Assembly (NCBI GenBank): GCA_028641055.1
Contig: CM054063.1
Location: 51,089,827-51,153,826 of the forward strand
DNA: 64,000 nucleotides
Direction of reading: 5' to 3'
Source: Alopecurus myosuroides
Taxonomy: Eukaryota > Streptophyta > Magnoliopsida > Poales > Poaceae
Shown here: in pieces, positions 12,442 through 23,748 of the stretch
How the letters are laid out: each line of letters starts with the position of its first letter
Position numbering within the stretch: position 1 is the first letter of the stretch
Notes under the pieces: model-generated
Databases searched by the model: none
Seen by the model: only the letters and a program-made list of their open reading frames with translations
Told to the model about the DNA's origin: nothing
Made by a program: the position numbers and the translations under genes

Positions 12442-15111
12442 AGAAAAGCACTTCTTGGGAGATAACCCATGGTTTTATTTTTGCTTTGTTTTTCTCTGTT
12501 TTCTTTGAGTAAAGGGGTTGTATACTTCTGTAGAAACTCCTTTGTATCTTCATTTTCATGTTTTATTAGTTCCAAGTAAAGTTTCTAACGAGAGTTGGAG
12601 TTGGTTTTCGGATTTCGGCGCAGAAAACATATTTCTGCTGTCCACCGTAAAAAATTGTGAAAAATCTAGGTAGATCAGAATGACCTGAAATTTTTGTTCT
12701 TATTCCTCGGCTAATTCTGCAACTTTCCATTCTTTAAGTTTTCGATTTGAGCAACGTAAGTGCCTCAAAAAAAATTCGTCTTTACGGGTTGTTCTGGTTT
12801 TGACACATTCTTCCATTTTTCTTGCATTAGCTCTTTTGCGATGTCAAGTGGATTTCTTTGCTTCACGAAACATCTATGTTTGTAGCTATGTTTAAAAGTA
12901 TCAATTGCACTTGTGCCATAAAGAACCCATGGATTTTCTATTGTTTCACTAACCCTCTAATGCGAATTACTGTTTGAGTATGGTGTGAAGGAAGTTTTCA
13001 AGTGTCAAGAGAAGAGGTGATACATGTGATCAAGGTAAAAGCTTGGGGAAGCCCCTGTGGTTCATCCAAGCATTTTTTAGAAGACTCAATCATCTAATCT
13101 TGGGGATGCCCAAGGCATCCCCTTCTTCATCAACTATCTATCAGGTCACTTCTCGTGAAACTATATTTTTATTTGGTCACATCATATGAAGTTTACTAGG
13201 AGCGTATGTTTGTTTTTCTTTTGTTTTCCTTTGTTTTCTTTTGTTTTCCTTGCTGCAATAATATCATTGGATCTAGCATCCTTGTTTGGGAGAGAGACAC
13301 GCTCCGCTTTTTCATTTGAATACTTGCTATGCTAGTATTCTTAGTTTTTCTTCTAGTTAGTGCAACAATTCTTGTTTAGCTCTTGTTTTCATTACATCTC
13401 TTATTCAGAGCTATTAGTTTTAGTATTGTTATATGAGTACTCTCATGTTTGATTGCTGTAGAATGTAGATAATTGTTTTAAAATCATGATTTGTATGGTG
13501 CTTGTTGGGAAAAGAAACAACTGCTTGAAGTAGAATTTTTAACGGTGCAAGTAGAAGCTTGTATAGACTATGGCTAGAAATTTTTCATATCATGCTAGAT
13601 GTTATTTTAGTTTTAAAGCCTTGTGGTTATTGAGTAGCATGATTAGCCTCAAATAGCTGAGAGTGTTTAATGTGCCATTGAAAGAATCATGAGTTGTTCT
13701 TGTCATATTGAAGCATAAATTTGCGGTATTCTCCTTTGAATGTTTTATTTGGTTGACCTGGCGCATGCTCACACCCTGTTTATGACTATGAAACAGTCAC
13801 TAATAGCCTCTATGATCATTTATTTTTAGAATTTGTGGTACCACTTATGCTTTGATTAATGATGTTTATGTCGCTATGCATGATTATGGCTCTTATGCTC
13901 TCTTGATTTGTCGCTCCCAGTCTGTTGCTAGCCTCCACCTGTACTGAGTATGGAATTCTACTTGTGCAATCGAACTTTCTAAAACCAAAGTTGTCCCATT
14001 GTGTCCACCATACCTACCTACATGTGGTATTTAACTGACAGTCCAAGTAAATTGCTCATGTGTTACCTTTAAAACCTTCAAAATTACTCCTGCTTCGTGT
14101 TCCTGTTTTTGCTCATGAGGACGTAAATAGAGAATCTTTATATCACCATTTGATTGGATTTCACACCATGGACTAGTGGCTTCATCCGCTTATCCAATTG
14201 ATAGAAGATCTGGCAGCGGGGTGCCCAGCCCCAAATTAATACACACAAACTCTCTTCACTATTTTTGCCCCTGATTTATCAATCAAAGCATAATTGTGTA
14301 AACAAAAGAGAAAGAGGGATGACCTTCTACACCAGTTGTGTCCTTCATATGGGAGCCGCTCTTGTGAAATCTAGGTGGCTTGTGACGTACTGTATTTTCT
14401 GTTTACCATTCGTTGACATTAGCATGCATCTCCCAAAATATAGACACTCCTCCATGGTATGTGATTGTTGGCAGGCACCCGAGGATTCGGTTAGCCATGG
14501 TTTGTGTAAGATGGATGGGAGGAGTGTCAAACATTTTAATACCTCTATTAATAAAATAAAATCTCTAGCACATCAGTGATCCATGCTTCCCTCTGCGAAG
14601 GGCCTTTCTTTTACTTTTATGTTGAGTCTCCATCTTCTAACTTTATGCACGGTTGAGAGAGCATAATTGCCATTCTGAGTTTTATGTGCATTTGTCCCAG
14701 AAACATTATTAATTGATTCATGATGTGTTATTGCTTGTTCTCTAACTATTTGTTCTAGTCTTCCTCATGACACTTTGAAGGTGTCCTCGCATTTATGTTT
14801 TGCCACACTCTTAAGGACTTGCAACATATCACTTTGACATGCTTTCTCTATACTTGAAACAAATGTATATATTTCTTTACATTGTTATTCATGATCTTTT
14901 ATTTGTGTTAGTTCTCATGATGCAAGGTGATTGCTATTCTTTATTATTAAAGTTCTATTTATCATGCTTGTGTTTAAGTTCTATGATCTTAGCTTACATA
15001 TGCTTTTACATTATGATGATCAAGTTTATGTTGGTAGAATGTCACCTCAGAAATTATGTGTTTTTATCGTTTACCTACTCGAGGACGTGTAGGAACTAAG
15101 CTTGGGGATGT
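12442..15111 (+). mobile_element. Non-coding 3' internal domain of the Athila-lineage element
   Basis: There are 2.67 kb without a supported coding region. It begins with a conserved CACTTCTTGGGAGATAACCC block that also occurs on the minus strand at about 26397-26412. It contains a perfect 9-bp hairpin (13102-13122) and ends in the polypurine-like AAGCTTGGGGATG before the LTR. The open frame at 14265-14579 has no recognised similarity. Confidence 0.7.
13102..13122. repeat. Perfect hairpin GGGGATGCC-CAA-GGCATCCCC
   Basis: Nine-base arms around a three-base loop. The minus-strand relative has the same hairpin with one mismatch at 25723-25743. This supports conservation within the family. Confidence 0.75.
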
Positions 15112-16714
15112 TGATACGTCATAAACATATCCCTAATTTCTTATCTTCCATGTTGTTTTCTTATTGTTTCCCACACGTTTGCTATACACTTTATGTCATT
15201 TTAAACGATTTTCCAGACTAACCTATTGACAAGATGCCACAGAGCCAGTTCCCTGTTTTCTGATGTTTTTAGTTTCAGAAAAGTTGTTTATGGAAATATT
15301 CTCGAAATTGAAAAATTTGAAGCCCGGAAGTCTTAGAATTCCCGAAGGTTCCACGGATTCCCGAAGAGACCTGGAGAGGGGCCTCAGGGGGCCCACACCA
15401 TAGGGAGGTGCCCCTGGACGCGTCGTGGGGTGGTGTGGGGGCCCCCAGGCCTCCACCGCCTCTGCCATTTCGCCTATTTATTCCCCCCGAGACGTAAACC
15501 CTAAAGATATTCTACTTCGTCCTGAAAAACACCCGAGGCTGCCGTCATCGTCATCCCGAGATCGGGAGGGTTCTGGAGCTCTCCCTGGCACCTTGACGGG
15601 AGGGAAATTCATCACTAGAGGGGTCTACACCACTATGCCCTCCTCCAAAGTGATGCATGAGTAGTTCATCCCTGGACTACGGGTCCATAGAAGTAGCTAG
15701 ATGGTTATTCTCTCCACTTTGTACCTCATGTTTAGATCTTGTGAGCTGCCTAACATGATCAAGATCATCTTTATGTAATGCTACATGTTGTGTTTGCTGG
15801 GATCTGATGAATGTTGAATGCTATGTATTATGATTATCAACCTATCATGCTATCTACATGCATATGTTATTTATGATCTTGCATGCTCTCCGTTATTAGT
15901 AGATGTTATGGACAAGTAGATGCTAGTAACTCCAAGAGGGAGTATTTATGCTCGATAGTGGGTTCATGCCTCCTTTGCATCTATGCTCGAGTAAATGAAA
16001 CGTGACGGATGGAGGTTGTGATGTTTCCATTATGGAGAAAACAACAATGCTTTGTCTAAGCATGATGTTATTGTTTACATTACACACTTTTCTTACTGTG
16101 ATTATCTGTTGTTTGCAACTTAATACCCAACGTTTGTTTGGATGATATTCGGAGGGTGGATTATTAGTCATAGATGCAGTTGGATAACGGTCTATGTATC
16201 TTGTTGTAATGCCCGCATGAATCACATAGTAATATTTATAATTGCATATGCACTACGGTGCAGCCTTCATTTCTGTCAATTGCCCAGTTGTAATTTGTTC
16301 ACCACACGTGTTATTTATTTTTCATGGAGAGACACCACTAGTGAACTGTGGACCCCGGTCCATTTTCTTCATACTGATAATACAACCACTGTTTCCACTG
16401 CTCCCATACTTTTGCTACTGTTTTCATACTGTTTTCCACACCATACATTTAACCTCTTTGTGTTCAGCAAAACCGGTGAGATTGACAACCTCACTGCTTC
16501 GTTGGGGCAAAGTGACTTGATTGTGTTGTGTAGGTTCCACGTTGCTTCTGAACCGGTAGTGCGCCCTGTCATCTCAGCTGCTTCAACCTTCTGAAGTTAC
16601 TCCTTCCTCCTACTGGTCGATTAAACCCTTGTTTCTTTCCGAGGGAAAACTGTTACTGTAATCATCATACCTTGCTCTTGGGGTTTCCCAACGAGTGCAA
16701 GACCTGCACCATCA
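15112..16714 (+). repeat. 3' LTR of the Athila-lineage element (1603 bp)
   Basis: It starts TGATACGTCATAAA and ends ACCATCA, collinear with the 5' LTR. The TATA region (about 15474-15483) has decayed to CTATTTATTC. The following sequence (16715 on) belongs to the minus-strand Copia LTR, so this element inserted into that LTR. Confidence 0.85.
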
Positions 16715-17098
16715 CTTCTCCGGTGAGGGAGATTCTCATTTCCACTATGAGGTCTACTTGAAGGCGTTGACCAAACCTTTACACGTGGTTGAGGCTACTC
16801 CACAAGTGAGATGGAGGCTCTCAACAATCTGAATCTTCTTGCAACAAGGTGGAAGCTACAAGCGCTAGGGTTTCTCTAGGATGACAAGGCAACCAAGAGA
16901 TTTACAAGATCCCAAGGGGTAGAGTAAGGGAAAATGATTTATGGCTTGGTAAAGATGTAAACATAGGCCTCCTCCATCATATCCTTGAAGGGCATCGGGT
17001 TTGGTTGGATGAGGAGGGAGATCTAGGCGTTTTGAGCTCTCAACCAATGGAGGATAGGGAGGAATGGACGAACTAGTTGTCTAGAGGAAGAAGACATG

Positions 17099-17106
17099 TA
17101 TTTATA
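17099..17106 (-). promoter_or_regulatory. TATA box of the sirevirus LTR
   Basis: TATAAATA on the minus strand, 60-140 bp below the palindromes at 17168-17247. A CT-rich leader follows. The same octamer sits ahead of the downstream ORF at 19921-19928. Confidence 0.6.
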
Positions 17107-17139
17107 GCTTCCTCCAAAATCTATCCGTTGCTGTCTTCA

Positions 17140-17520
17140 AGGGCCGGAATATTACGGTATTAGCACCGGAAATTTCCAGTGTAGAGGTCCGGATATTTGA
17201 AATGTCCGGGGGCGGATTTTTCAACAATTCGATGGCTGGAATATTCCGGCCAAATTTCCGCCCCCACATCCGAGAGCGGGCAGTAACGACGCATCCTTTT
17301 TCTTCTAAGAAGCAGGGGCTGGAAATTTCCCCCGGAATATTTCGGGCAAATTTCCACCCCTATATCCGAGAGCGGGCAGTAAGGACGCCCAAATCTTCAT
17401 CAGTCGATCTTCGCGTAGGCCGGAATAGTCCGCTGCTAGGGCTGGAAATTCCGCCCTTTAGCCACCAGAAATTCTGGGCATGTAGTCTGAAATATCCGGC
17501 TTCAGATAAGGACTTGTTCC
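17140..17520. repeat. Palindrome array in the LTR (GGAAATTTCC / GGAATATTCC family)
   Basis: GGAAATTTCC occurs at 17168-17177 and 17321-17330, and GGAATATTCC at 17238-17247. Variants occur at 17332, 17420, 17441 and 17466. ATCCGAGAGCGGGCAGTAA is repeated exactly at 17268-17286 and 17364-17382, giving a 96-bp period. Sirevirus LTRs are known to carry conserved palindromic motifs, and these may be enhancer sites. Confidence 0.7.
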
Positions 17521-17664
17521 AGAATTTCCTTTGCGAATCTTTTCGTAGATATCACTACTATTCATGATAGAGATTATAATGCCACTGTGAACACTTAAAC
17601 ACTAAGCTAGTAGATATACCCGTGTTGTTATCATCACCAAAACCATTAGAGAAGACATGAGCTT

Positions 17665-17690
17665 TCAATCTCCCCCTTTTTGGTGAGTGA
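17665..17690 (-). other. Polypurine tract next to the sirevirus LTR
   Basis: The minus strand reads CACCAAAAAGGGGGAGATTG and ends at the LTR start. It would prime plus-strand DNA synthesis. A second, related tract, GATGCCAAAGGGGAACAAGA, lies at 17900-17919. Multiple tracts of this form are typical of sireviruses. Confidence 0.75.
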
Positions 17691-17965
17691 TGACAACACA
17701 GGTATTTGCATAGAGATAAACAATACGATAGGAACTAAACAACATAGATGAGCATAACTAGGAGACATGCCTCCCAATAATATAAGTTCACAAATAGGAA
17801 TCCACGAATAAACGTTCACGAAGAAAACGAAGTGAAAAAAGCACAAGAGAGATAGCGAATAAAAACATCCCACCCTAGCAAATCCCCGATCTCTAGATCT
17901 TGTTCCCCTTTGGCATCAGGATACCAAAAAGATAGAAGAATAAACTACGTCCCATGGAACAAGCT

Positions 17966-19348
17966 CTAGTTTGTGGCACCATCATCCTCGGGATCCTCCT
18001 CGGAGCCATCCTCCTCACTAGCAGTCTCTAGATCATCATCATGAGGAATACCGAGGTCCCAATCAACATCGCGGTTGTTCCAGTTGTGATAAGGAATCTG
18101 AGCACGAAGAGGAACAGGGACATCTGGCATGTTGAGGGCAGACATGATAGCACGCTGATTCTCGAGAATGGTGCAACGCTCAACATAGGCATTGTAGTTC
18201 TCCTTGTGGATACATACATTCATGCATAGCACTTTCTCAATGGCACGAACGACCCAAGAGCGCTTCTTCTCACCTCTTCTAGCAGCAGCCTGTCTCATGC
18301 GAGGATCACGGTGTCCCTGGCCTGTAGCACCAATATCATGTGCAGCTTGCTGAGTATGGGCACTCTTCTTGTATAGTTTAACATCCTTGTGATCCTCACA
18401 GTCCAACTCAAGACCCTCGCGATCGTAAGTAGGATATCTGGACTTGATGAGCTTCATGATGTAGGGTGCATATGGAGGCACCTTGCGGTGGAAAAGAGCA
18501 AAGTGAATCTCGTGAAAGATAAAATCCATCACGTCAATCTTGTGGGAGTCGGTATCCTCCAGATCACCCTCGGTGAAGGTCAGGTAAGCATGATGCATGA
18601 GGTTCACCAAGCCGCCACGGATCTCATCGTTATTTCCACCGGTAGGAGCAATGGTCTCCCTGAACATGCGCAAAAGAATATCATAGATTGCAAAGAGGCC
18701 CTTCGCAGACCAAATAACACCTCGAGCCCCATACAACTCGGCCAGCTTATTCTTGTCATATTCCATGCCATGGACATGCATCCTAGCACCCTGAGGAACT
18801 GAGAGGCCAACAAATGGATACCCTAACTCAGAAGCAAAATCATGGAAGGTGGCCGTGAGCTTGTTTGGTCCAGACATCCATGTCATCCCAATCTCCTCAG
18901 AATAATCAAAAACCAGAGTAACAAAGAACTGCTGAATGAAAGTGTTGTTGAAGGAGCATTGGGTCTCCATCAGATGATGCAAACCAAGGAGCTTAGCAAG
19001 ATGGACAGAATTGTTGAAATAATCATAGGATGATGCCATGTGCTGAAAGTTGATATACTTCATGGGGCAGACAAGCTTGCTCATGACAGAATACACTTGC
19101 TTATATAGAGTATCTTGTTCCACGTGCCAGAAATAGAAATCGATGGTGGTGTCCTGAGGGCCAGCTAGGTACCAGTCCTTGGTGCGCCAAGTCTTGAATT
19201 CAGCTGCGGATATGGTTGTCAGGTTCAAAGTTGTCTTGCCTTGTTGTTTGTTGGCAAGGCAAGCAGCCCTATCTGCGTTGCGCTGACGCTCATAGTCATG
19301 TTTTTCCTCACGCTCACGCTGACGGGTGATAGTCTCATCAACATACAC
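17966..19348 (-). CDS. 460-aa transposon-type ORF in the sirevirus 'env' position
   Basis: This is a long frame downstream of RNase H and on the same strand as pol. Its N-terminus is charged (REREEKHDYERQRNAD). The core has KTWRTKDWYL, QFFVTLVFDY, TFHDFASELGYPF and GARMHVHGMEYDKNKLAELYG, followed by GGLVNLMHHAYLTF. It ends in an acidic tail of Asp/Glu. The core resembles the 'putative plant transposon protein' / Athila ORF1-type family as I recall it, not an envelope protein: I see no signal peptide and no clear membrane span. The in-frame sequence upstream of 19348 holds a TGA about 28 codons earlier, preceded by a Ser/Gln-rich stretch, so the true N-terminus may have been longer. The function is unknown. 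The frame is otherwise unbroken, unlike pol. Confidence 0.6.
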   Translation of the reverse strand: MYVDETITRQREREEKHDYERQRNADRAACLANKQQGKTTLNLTTISAAEFKTWRTKDWYLAGPQDTTIDFYFWHVEQDTLYKQVYSVMSKLVCPMKYINFQHMASSYDYFNNSVHLAKLLGLHHLMETQCSFNNTFIQQFFVTLVFDYSEEIGMTWMSGPNKLTATFHDFASELGYPFVGLSVPQGARMHVHGMEYDKNKLAELYGARGVIWSAKGLFAIYDILLRMFRETIAPTGGNNDEIRGGLVNLMHHAYLTFTEGDLEDTDSHKIDVMDFIFHEIHFALFHRKVPPYAPYIMKLIKSRYPTYDREGLELDCEDHKDVKLYKKSAHTQQAAHDIGATGQGHRDPRMRQAAARRGEKKRSWVVRAIEKVLCMNVCIHKENYNAYVERCTILENQRAIMSALNMPDVPVPLRAQIPYHNWNNRDVDWDLGIPHDDDLETASEEDGSEEDPEDDGATN

Positions 19349-19917
19349 TCCTTCATCATTCAGGAGGAAGAGGCGGTATCACTTGAGACTGCTGGTGGAT
19401 TTGTTCTGAGAGCTTGAACCATATGCGAGAAAATGCAAAGGCGAGCACAAATAAAAACAAACAAAATCAACAATGGGGCTCATGTTTTATAGAGTGGAAT
19501 AGAACACAGGGAGATAGTATCGGTACAGAGTGAATGCAAGATTCAGAGCAGGTCGAAAATTCCGGCTCTGGCTGAAATTTCCGGGGGGCGGAAAGTTCTG
19601 GCCCTAGAAAAATCATGCCATGGCTACGAATCCAGGCATGCGAAGAATCTCGAATCGAGACGTGATGTGCCGGTGAGAAAACCCTAGAAACCGAGGAGAT
19701 CAAAAGGACTGGGAACCCTAGATCACGGAGAAAACATTACCACATACCGGGCTCCATGGAGGACACGGAGGTGGCAGCCTCTTGATCCGAGAAGGGAGGC
19801 TGGAGGGAGAGGAGAGTAGGGGGTGGAGCTTACGGGGATCCCATGTGGCGGCGGCAGCAGTTGGAGAAGAAGGAGCGAACGATGGGAGGGGAAAAGAATG
19901 GCACAACCCCTCCCGTC

Positions 19918-19931
19918 GCCTATTTATAGGC
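19918..19931 (-). promoter_or_regulatory. TATA box ahead of the downstream ORF
   Basis: GCCTATAAATAGGC on the minus strand is a perfect 14-bp palindrome with a TATAAATA core. It is followed by a GC/CT-rich leader (19700-19915) leading to the 460-aa ORF, and preceded by a palindrome array (19948-20230) like that of the LTR. Confidence 0.5.
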
Positions 19932-19947
19932 TCCAACTACTTACCCT

Positions 19948-20230
19948 GGAATATTCCGGTGGGGGGCGGACATTTGCTGGGACACCAAATATTTGGACGG
20001 AAATTCCGCCCCAATATTCCGATGTGTCTCCAGAGAGGGGGCACAGCGGAACGGGGTCGAATTTCTGGGCAAATATCGAACGACGGAAATTTCCGAGGCC
20101 AGGACACGGAATATTCCGTCCCCCGGATATTTGGCTCGGAAAATTCCGCCCGTGTCCAGAGAGCGGACACGGAGGAAATGGGGGAATTTTCAGGGACAAA
20201 GATCAGGTGGCCGGAATTTCCGGGCTCCCA
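19948..20230. repeat. Second palindrome array, upstream of the downstream ORF
   Basis: GGAATATTCC (19948-19957), CGGAAATTTCCG (20084-20095, perfect) and ACGGAATATTCCGT (20106-20119, perfect) are present. The related units CCAGAGAGGGGGCAC and CCAGAGAGCGGACAC lie near 20030 and 20156. The motif grammar matches 17140-17520. Confidence 0.7.
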
Positions 20231-20606
20231 AAAACAGGTTTCTCAAAAAGGAACAATACATGAGCCACCAAAACGAAAAACAAAACGATGGCAATGAAAA
20301 CACAAACACAAAACGAGAGAAGAACAAAAGAGACAATCAACACATTGAAGATAAAAAAAATGTTGGTGGCTGTAGCCACCGTGTTTGATTATATGCCAAG
20401 GAGCCGCGAACATGTATCTTGGGCCCAAAATCATGACTCACGTTGAAACACAATAAGTCACAAAATGACTAGATATGCTTGAAGTTTTGATTGATTTGCG
20501 CATAATAGGAGGAGTGTTGGTTCATGAATTGAAATACGCTCCCTCTATGTCCATGCCTACATCCAAACCTAGATAGCACGTGTAGTGAAGGTATCTATGC
20601 ACGGTA
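20231..20606 (-). other. Sirevirus sequence between the RNase H end and the second palindrome array
   Basis: No supported coding region. It lies between the end of the pol reading and the palindrome array, and is presumed to be non-coding element DNA. Confidence 0.4.
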
Positions 20607-22187
20607 TCAAGTGAAGTTAGACGCATCGATGACATTTAGTTCATTCCTATAACCCCGAAATCTTGGTTCATCAAGGGCCTTCGTGAAGATGTCCGCGATT
20701 TGATCCTTGGTCGGCACATAAGAGAGATAAATATCGCACTTCTCAACATGATCCCGAATGAAATGATGTTGAATCTCAATGTGCTTCGTCTTGGAGTGGA
20801 GGACGGGGTTGTAGGCGATCTTGATAGCACTCTCATTCTCGCACAAGAGAGGTACCTTGTCAAAGTTGATACCATAATCTCGCAAAGTTTGCCTCATCCA
20901 TGGCAACTGAGCACAACAACTCGCCGAGGAGATGTACTCGGCCTCGGTGGTGGAGAGAGCGATGCAATTTTGCTTCTTGGAAGACCAACATACCAAGGAG
21001 CGACCAAGAAATTGGCAACCCCCGGATGTAGACTTCCTATCCGTCTTCTCTCCCACATAATCTGCATCCGAGTACCCAATGAGCTGAAATCTTCAACCCT
21101 TCATATACCAAAGACCAAAGTTTGGGGTACGAACTAAATATCGAAAGATTCGTTTAACCGCTTCAAAATGACTTTGCCTCGGAGAGGCTTGAAACATTGG
21201 ACATTTACCTACGCTATACATGATATCGGGTCTAGATGCACAAAGGTAGAGCAATGAGCCAATCATGGAGTGGTATACCTTTTGATCTACCTCTTTACCA
21301 TTCGGATTAGGTTTCAAGTCGAGGGTTGTGGACATGGGGGTTTTCATAGGCTTGGCGTCATGCATGTTGAATCGATTGAGCATATCTTGTGTATACTTGG
21401 CTTTCTTTATGAAAGTTCCTTAGGGGTGTTGCTTGATCTCAAAGCCAAGAAAGTACTCCAACTCTCCCATCATAGACATCTCAAATCTATCTGTCATAAT
21501 CTTGCAAAACTCATCATTGAATTTGGTGTTAGTAGAACCAAAGATGATATGATCCACATAGAGTTGGAATATGAACAAGTCACCTCCAACCTTCTTGGTA
21601 AAAAGGGTGGGATCGATTAAAACAACATTGAACCCACGATCCACTAGAAACTCTTTAAGGTGCTCGTACCATGCACGCGGAGCTTGTTTACGTCCATAGA
21701 GCGCCTTATCAAGTTTGTAGACATAATCGGGGTGGTTGGGATCCTCGGAACCCGTAGGTTGCTTGACATATACTAACTCATTAATAGGACCATTTAGGAA
21801 AGATATTTTAACATCCATTTGTTGTAGTTTGAAATTACTATGAGAATCATAAGAAAGCAAGATACGAATTGATTCAAGACGAGCTACGGGAGCAAAAGTT
21901 TCACTGAAATCGACACCTTCGACTTGAGAGAAGACTTGAGCCACCAATATCGCCTTGTTGCGAATGACGATGCCATCTTTATCTTGCTTGTTCTTGAACA
22001 CCCATTTGGTGCCAATGACGTTCTTGTAATCCTTGGGCCTTGGTAATAATGTCCATACTTTGTTGCGGTCAAAGTTGTTGAGTTCATCATGCATAGCTTC
22101 AAGCCAATCTTGATCTTCAAGAGCTTCATAGACTTTCTTGGGCTCAATGTGAGATACTAAAGCACGTGCCTTGCTAAAATCGGACAA
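20607..22187 (-). pseudogene. pol: Copia reverse transcriptase and RNase H, with two nonsense codons
   Basis: One minus-strand frame is open from 22187 to 20607 except for stops at 21420-21422 and 21093-21095. The N-terminal half is the Copia RT domain: KVYEALEDQDWLEAMHDEL, IGTKWVFKNKQDKDG, TFAPVARLESIRILL, QQMDVKISFLNG and LYGRKQAPRAWY. The catalytic YVDD box is YVDH (21549-21560), which removes an essential Asp. The C-terminal third is RNase H, with TDRKSTSGGCQFLG, ALSTTEAEYISSASCC and TKDQIADIFTKAL. The upstream sequence to 22330 is linker. Order and motifs fit the SIRE/Maximus branch. Enzymatically dead by both lesions. Confidence 0.85.
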
Positions 22188-22330
22188 TTACCTCCTTGTG
22201 ACTACCCTTCCTCAAACTTGTCCAAGGATCATGTCCTCCGTGTGACCGGCACGCTCAAGATTTTCTAGCCTTCTCTTTGCTCTTCGAGCTAGAATCTCCT
22301 CGAAAGTGTCCTTAAATATGGCTTGAGCAT

Positions 22331-23748
22331 TGATGTCTATGCACGCTTATATTCTTGTAGACACTTTTGGGCCTCCAAGTGTAGAGGTTTGTAGAACAGC
22401 AGCAAGTTTCCCTTAAGTGGATTACCCAAGGTTTATCAAACTCAGGGAGGAAGAGGTCAAAGGTATCCCTCTCAAGAAACCTTGCAATCACGATACAAGC
22501 AGTCTCTTGTGTCCCCAACACACCTAATACAATTGTCAGTTGTATAGGTGCACTAGTTCGGCGAAGAGAGAGTAAAATACAAGTGATATGGATGATAATA
22601 AGTGATAACAACAATCTGAAATAAAAATGGCAGCAAGCAAACATGTAGCAGAACCTACTGTAAACGTTGTTTCATTGCTTAGAAACAAGGCCTAGGAATC
22701 ATACTTTCACTAGTGAACACTCTCAACAATGATAAAATAATTGAATGCATAAATATCTCTTTTCACTATACTACTCCGAACCACTCTTCGGTCGAATAAC
22801 AAGCACCAATTCACTGCGTAGGGCTGCAAAAATCACTCCTCAAAGTCGCATTCCCATGTCTAGTTAACCCCATGCTGTCACTATGAGCGCCCTAGAAGTA
22901 ACTGGAAAAACACCACAATTTCATATGGTCATCCAACACAAGATATAAATATCATGCAATACCACACGGTGCACACACGGTCACCTTTACACCGTGATCA
23001 AAGTGTCTACGGAGATCTGATAATAAAACCACTTGAGTAGCATAACGGATGAAGAATAGCATCTACTGATTCGACTAGATTACAAAGCTCATGATCACAT
23101 AGAGATCACACCATGGGAGAGAGAGATGAACACATAGCTACCATTAGATCCCTCAGCCCCTGGGGAGAACTACTCCCTCCTCATCATAGGAGACAGCAAC
23201 GACGATGAAGATGGCGGTGTAGTCGATGGAGATGGCTCCGGGGGCACTTCCCCGTCCCGGCAGGGTGCCGAAACAGAGATTTATGTCCCCCGAAACTTGT
23301 TGGTGGCGGCGGTGAAGCTACATATGTTTTTGGTGGATAAGGGCCATCCTTTTAGGGTTGATGCATCAGGGAGTATATATGGGCGAAAGGGCGATGCCGG
23401 GGGGTGGCCAGGGGGCCCACACCACCCGGTGGCGCGGCCAGGGGGACCCGCATCACTCCATGTTGTGGCCACCCTGTGGCCCCCCTCCGGGTCTCTTCGG
23501 GACTTCCTGGACCCTCCGGAACTTCTAAGACTTGTGGCTTTTGAAATTTCCAATTCCGAGAATATTTCTAGAACAACTTTTCTGAAAGTAAAAACTGCAG
23601 AAAACATGGAACTGGCTCTGTGGCATCTTGTCAATTGGTTAGTCTGGAATATCGATAAAAATGACATAAAGTGAATAGCAAACATGTGGGAAACAATAAG
23701 AAAACAACATGGAACATCAGAAATTAAGGATACTTTTATGACGTATCA
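22331..23748 (-). repeat. 3' LTR of the nested element (1418 bp)
   Basis: The minus-strand start TGATACGTCA is at 23748 and the end ACATCA at 22331. The TATA motif CATATATACTCCC lies near 23373-23382. The PPT-side sequence AAGCTTGGGGATG is at about 23750-23762. Confidence 0.8.

Larger units (their letters stand above)
8455..16714 (+). mobile_element. Athila-lineage (Sabrina-like) Gypsy LTR retrotransposon, decayed
   Basis: Two direct LTRs (8455-10049 and 15112-16714) start TGATACGTCATAAA and end ACCATCA. They flank a 5.06-kb internal domain with a tRNA-Asp-type primer-binding site, a broken gag-protease region and a long non-coding 3' part. Reverse transcriptase, RNase H and integrase are absent, so the copy depends on other elements. 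The gag with its CPTHGL motif and the DLGAS-type protease fit the Athila lineage. The 'Sabrina-like' name rests on recalled LTR resemblance. Confidence 0.85.
16715..17667 (-). repeat. Truncated 3' LTR of the sirevirus-type element
   Basis: The LTR starts on the minus strand with TGAAAGCTC (17667), right after the polypurine tract CACCAAAAAGGGGGAGAT. It runs down to 16715, where the Athila-lineage LTR interrupts it. It contains a palindrome-rich upstream region (17140-17520), a TATAAATA box (17099-17106) and a leader. Its far end and the 5' LTR are not in the window. Confidence 0.65.
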
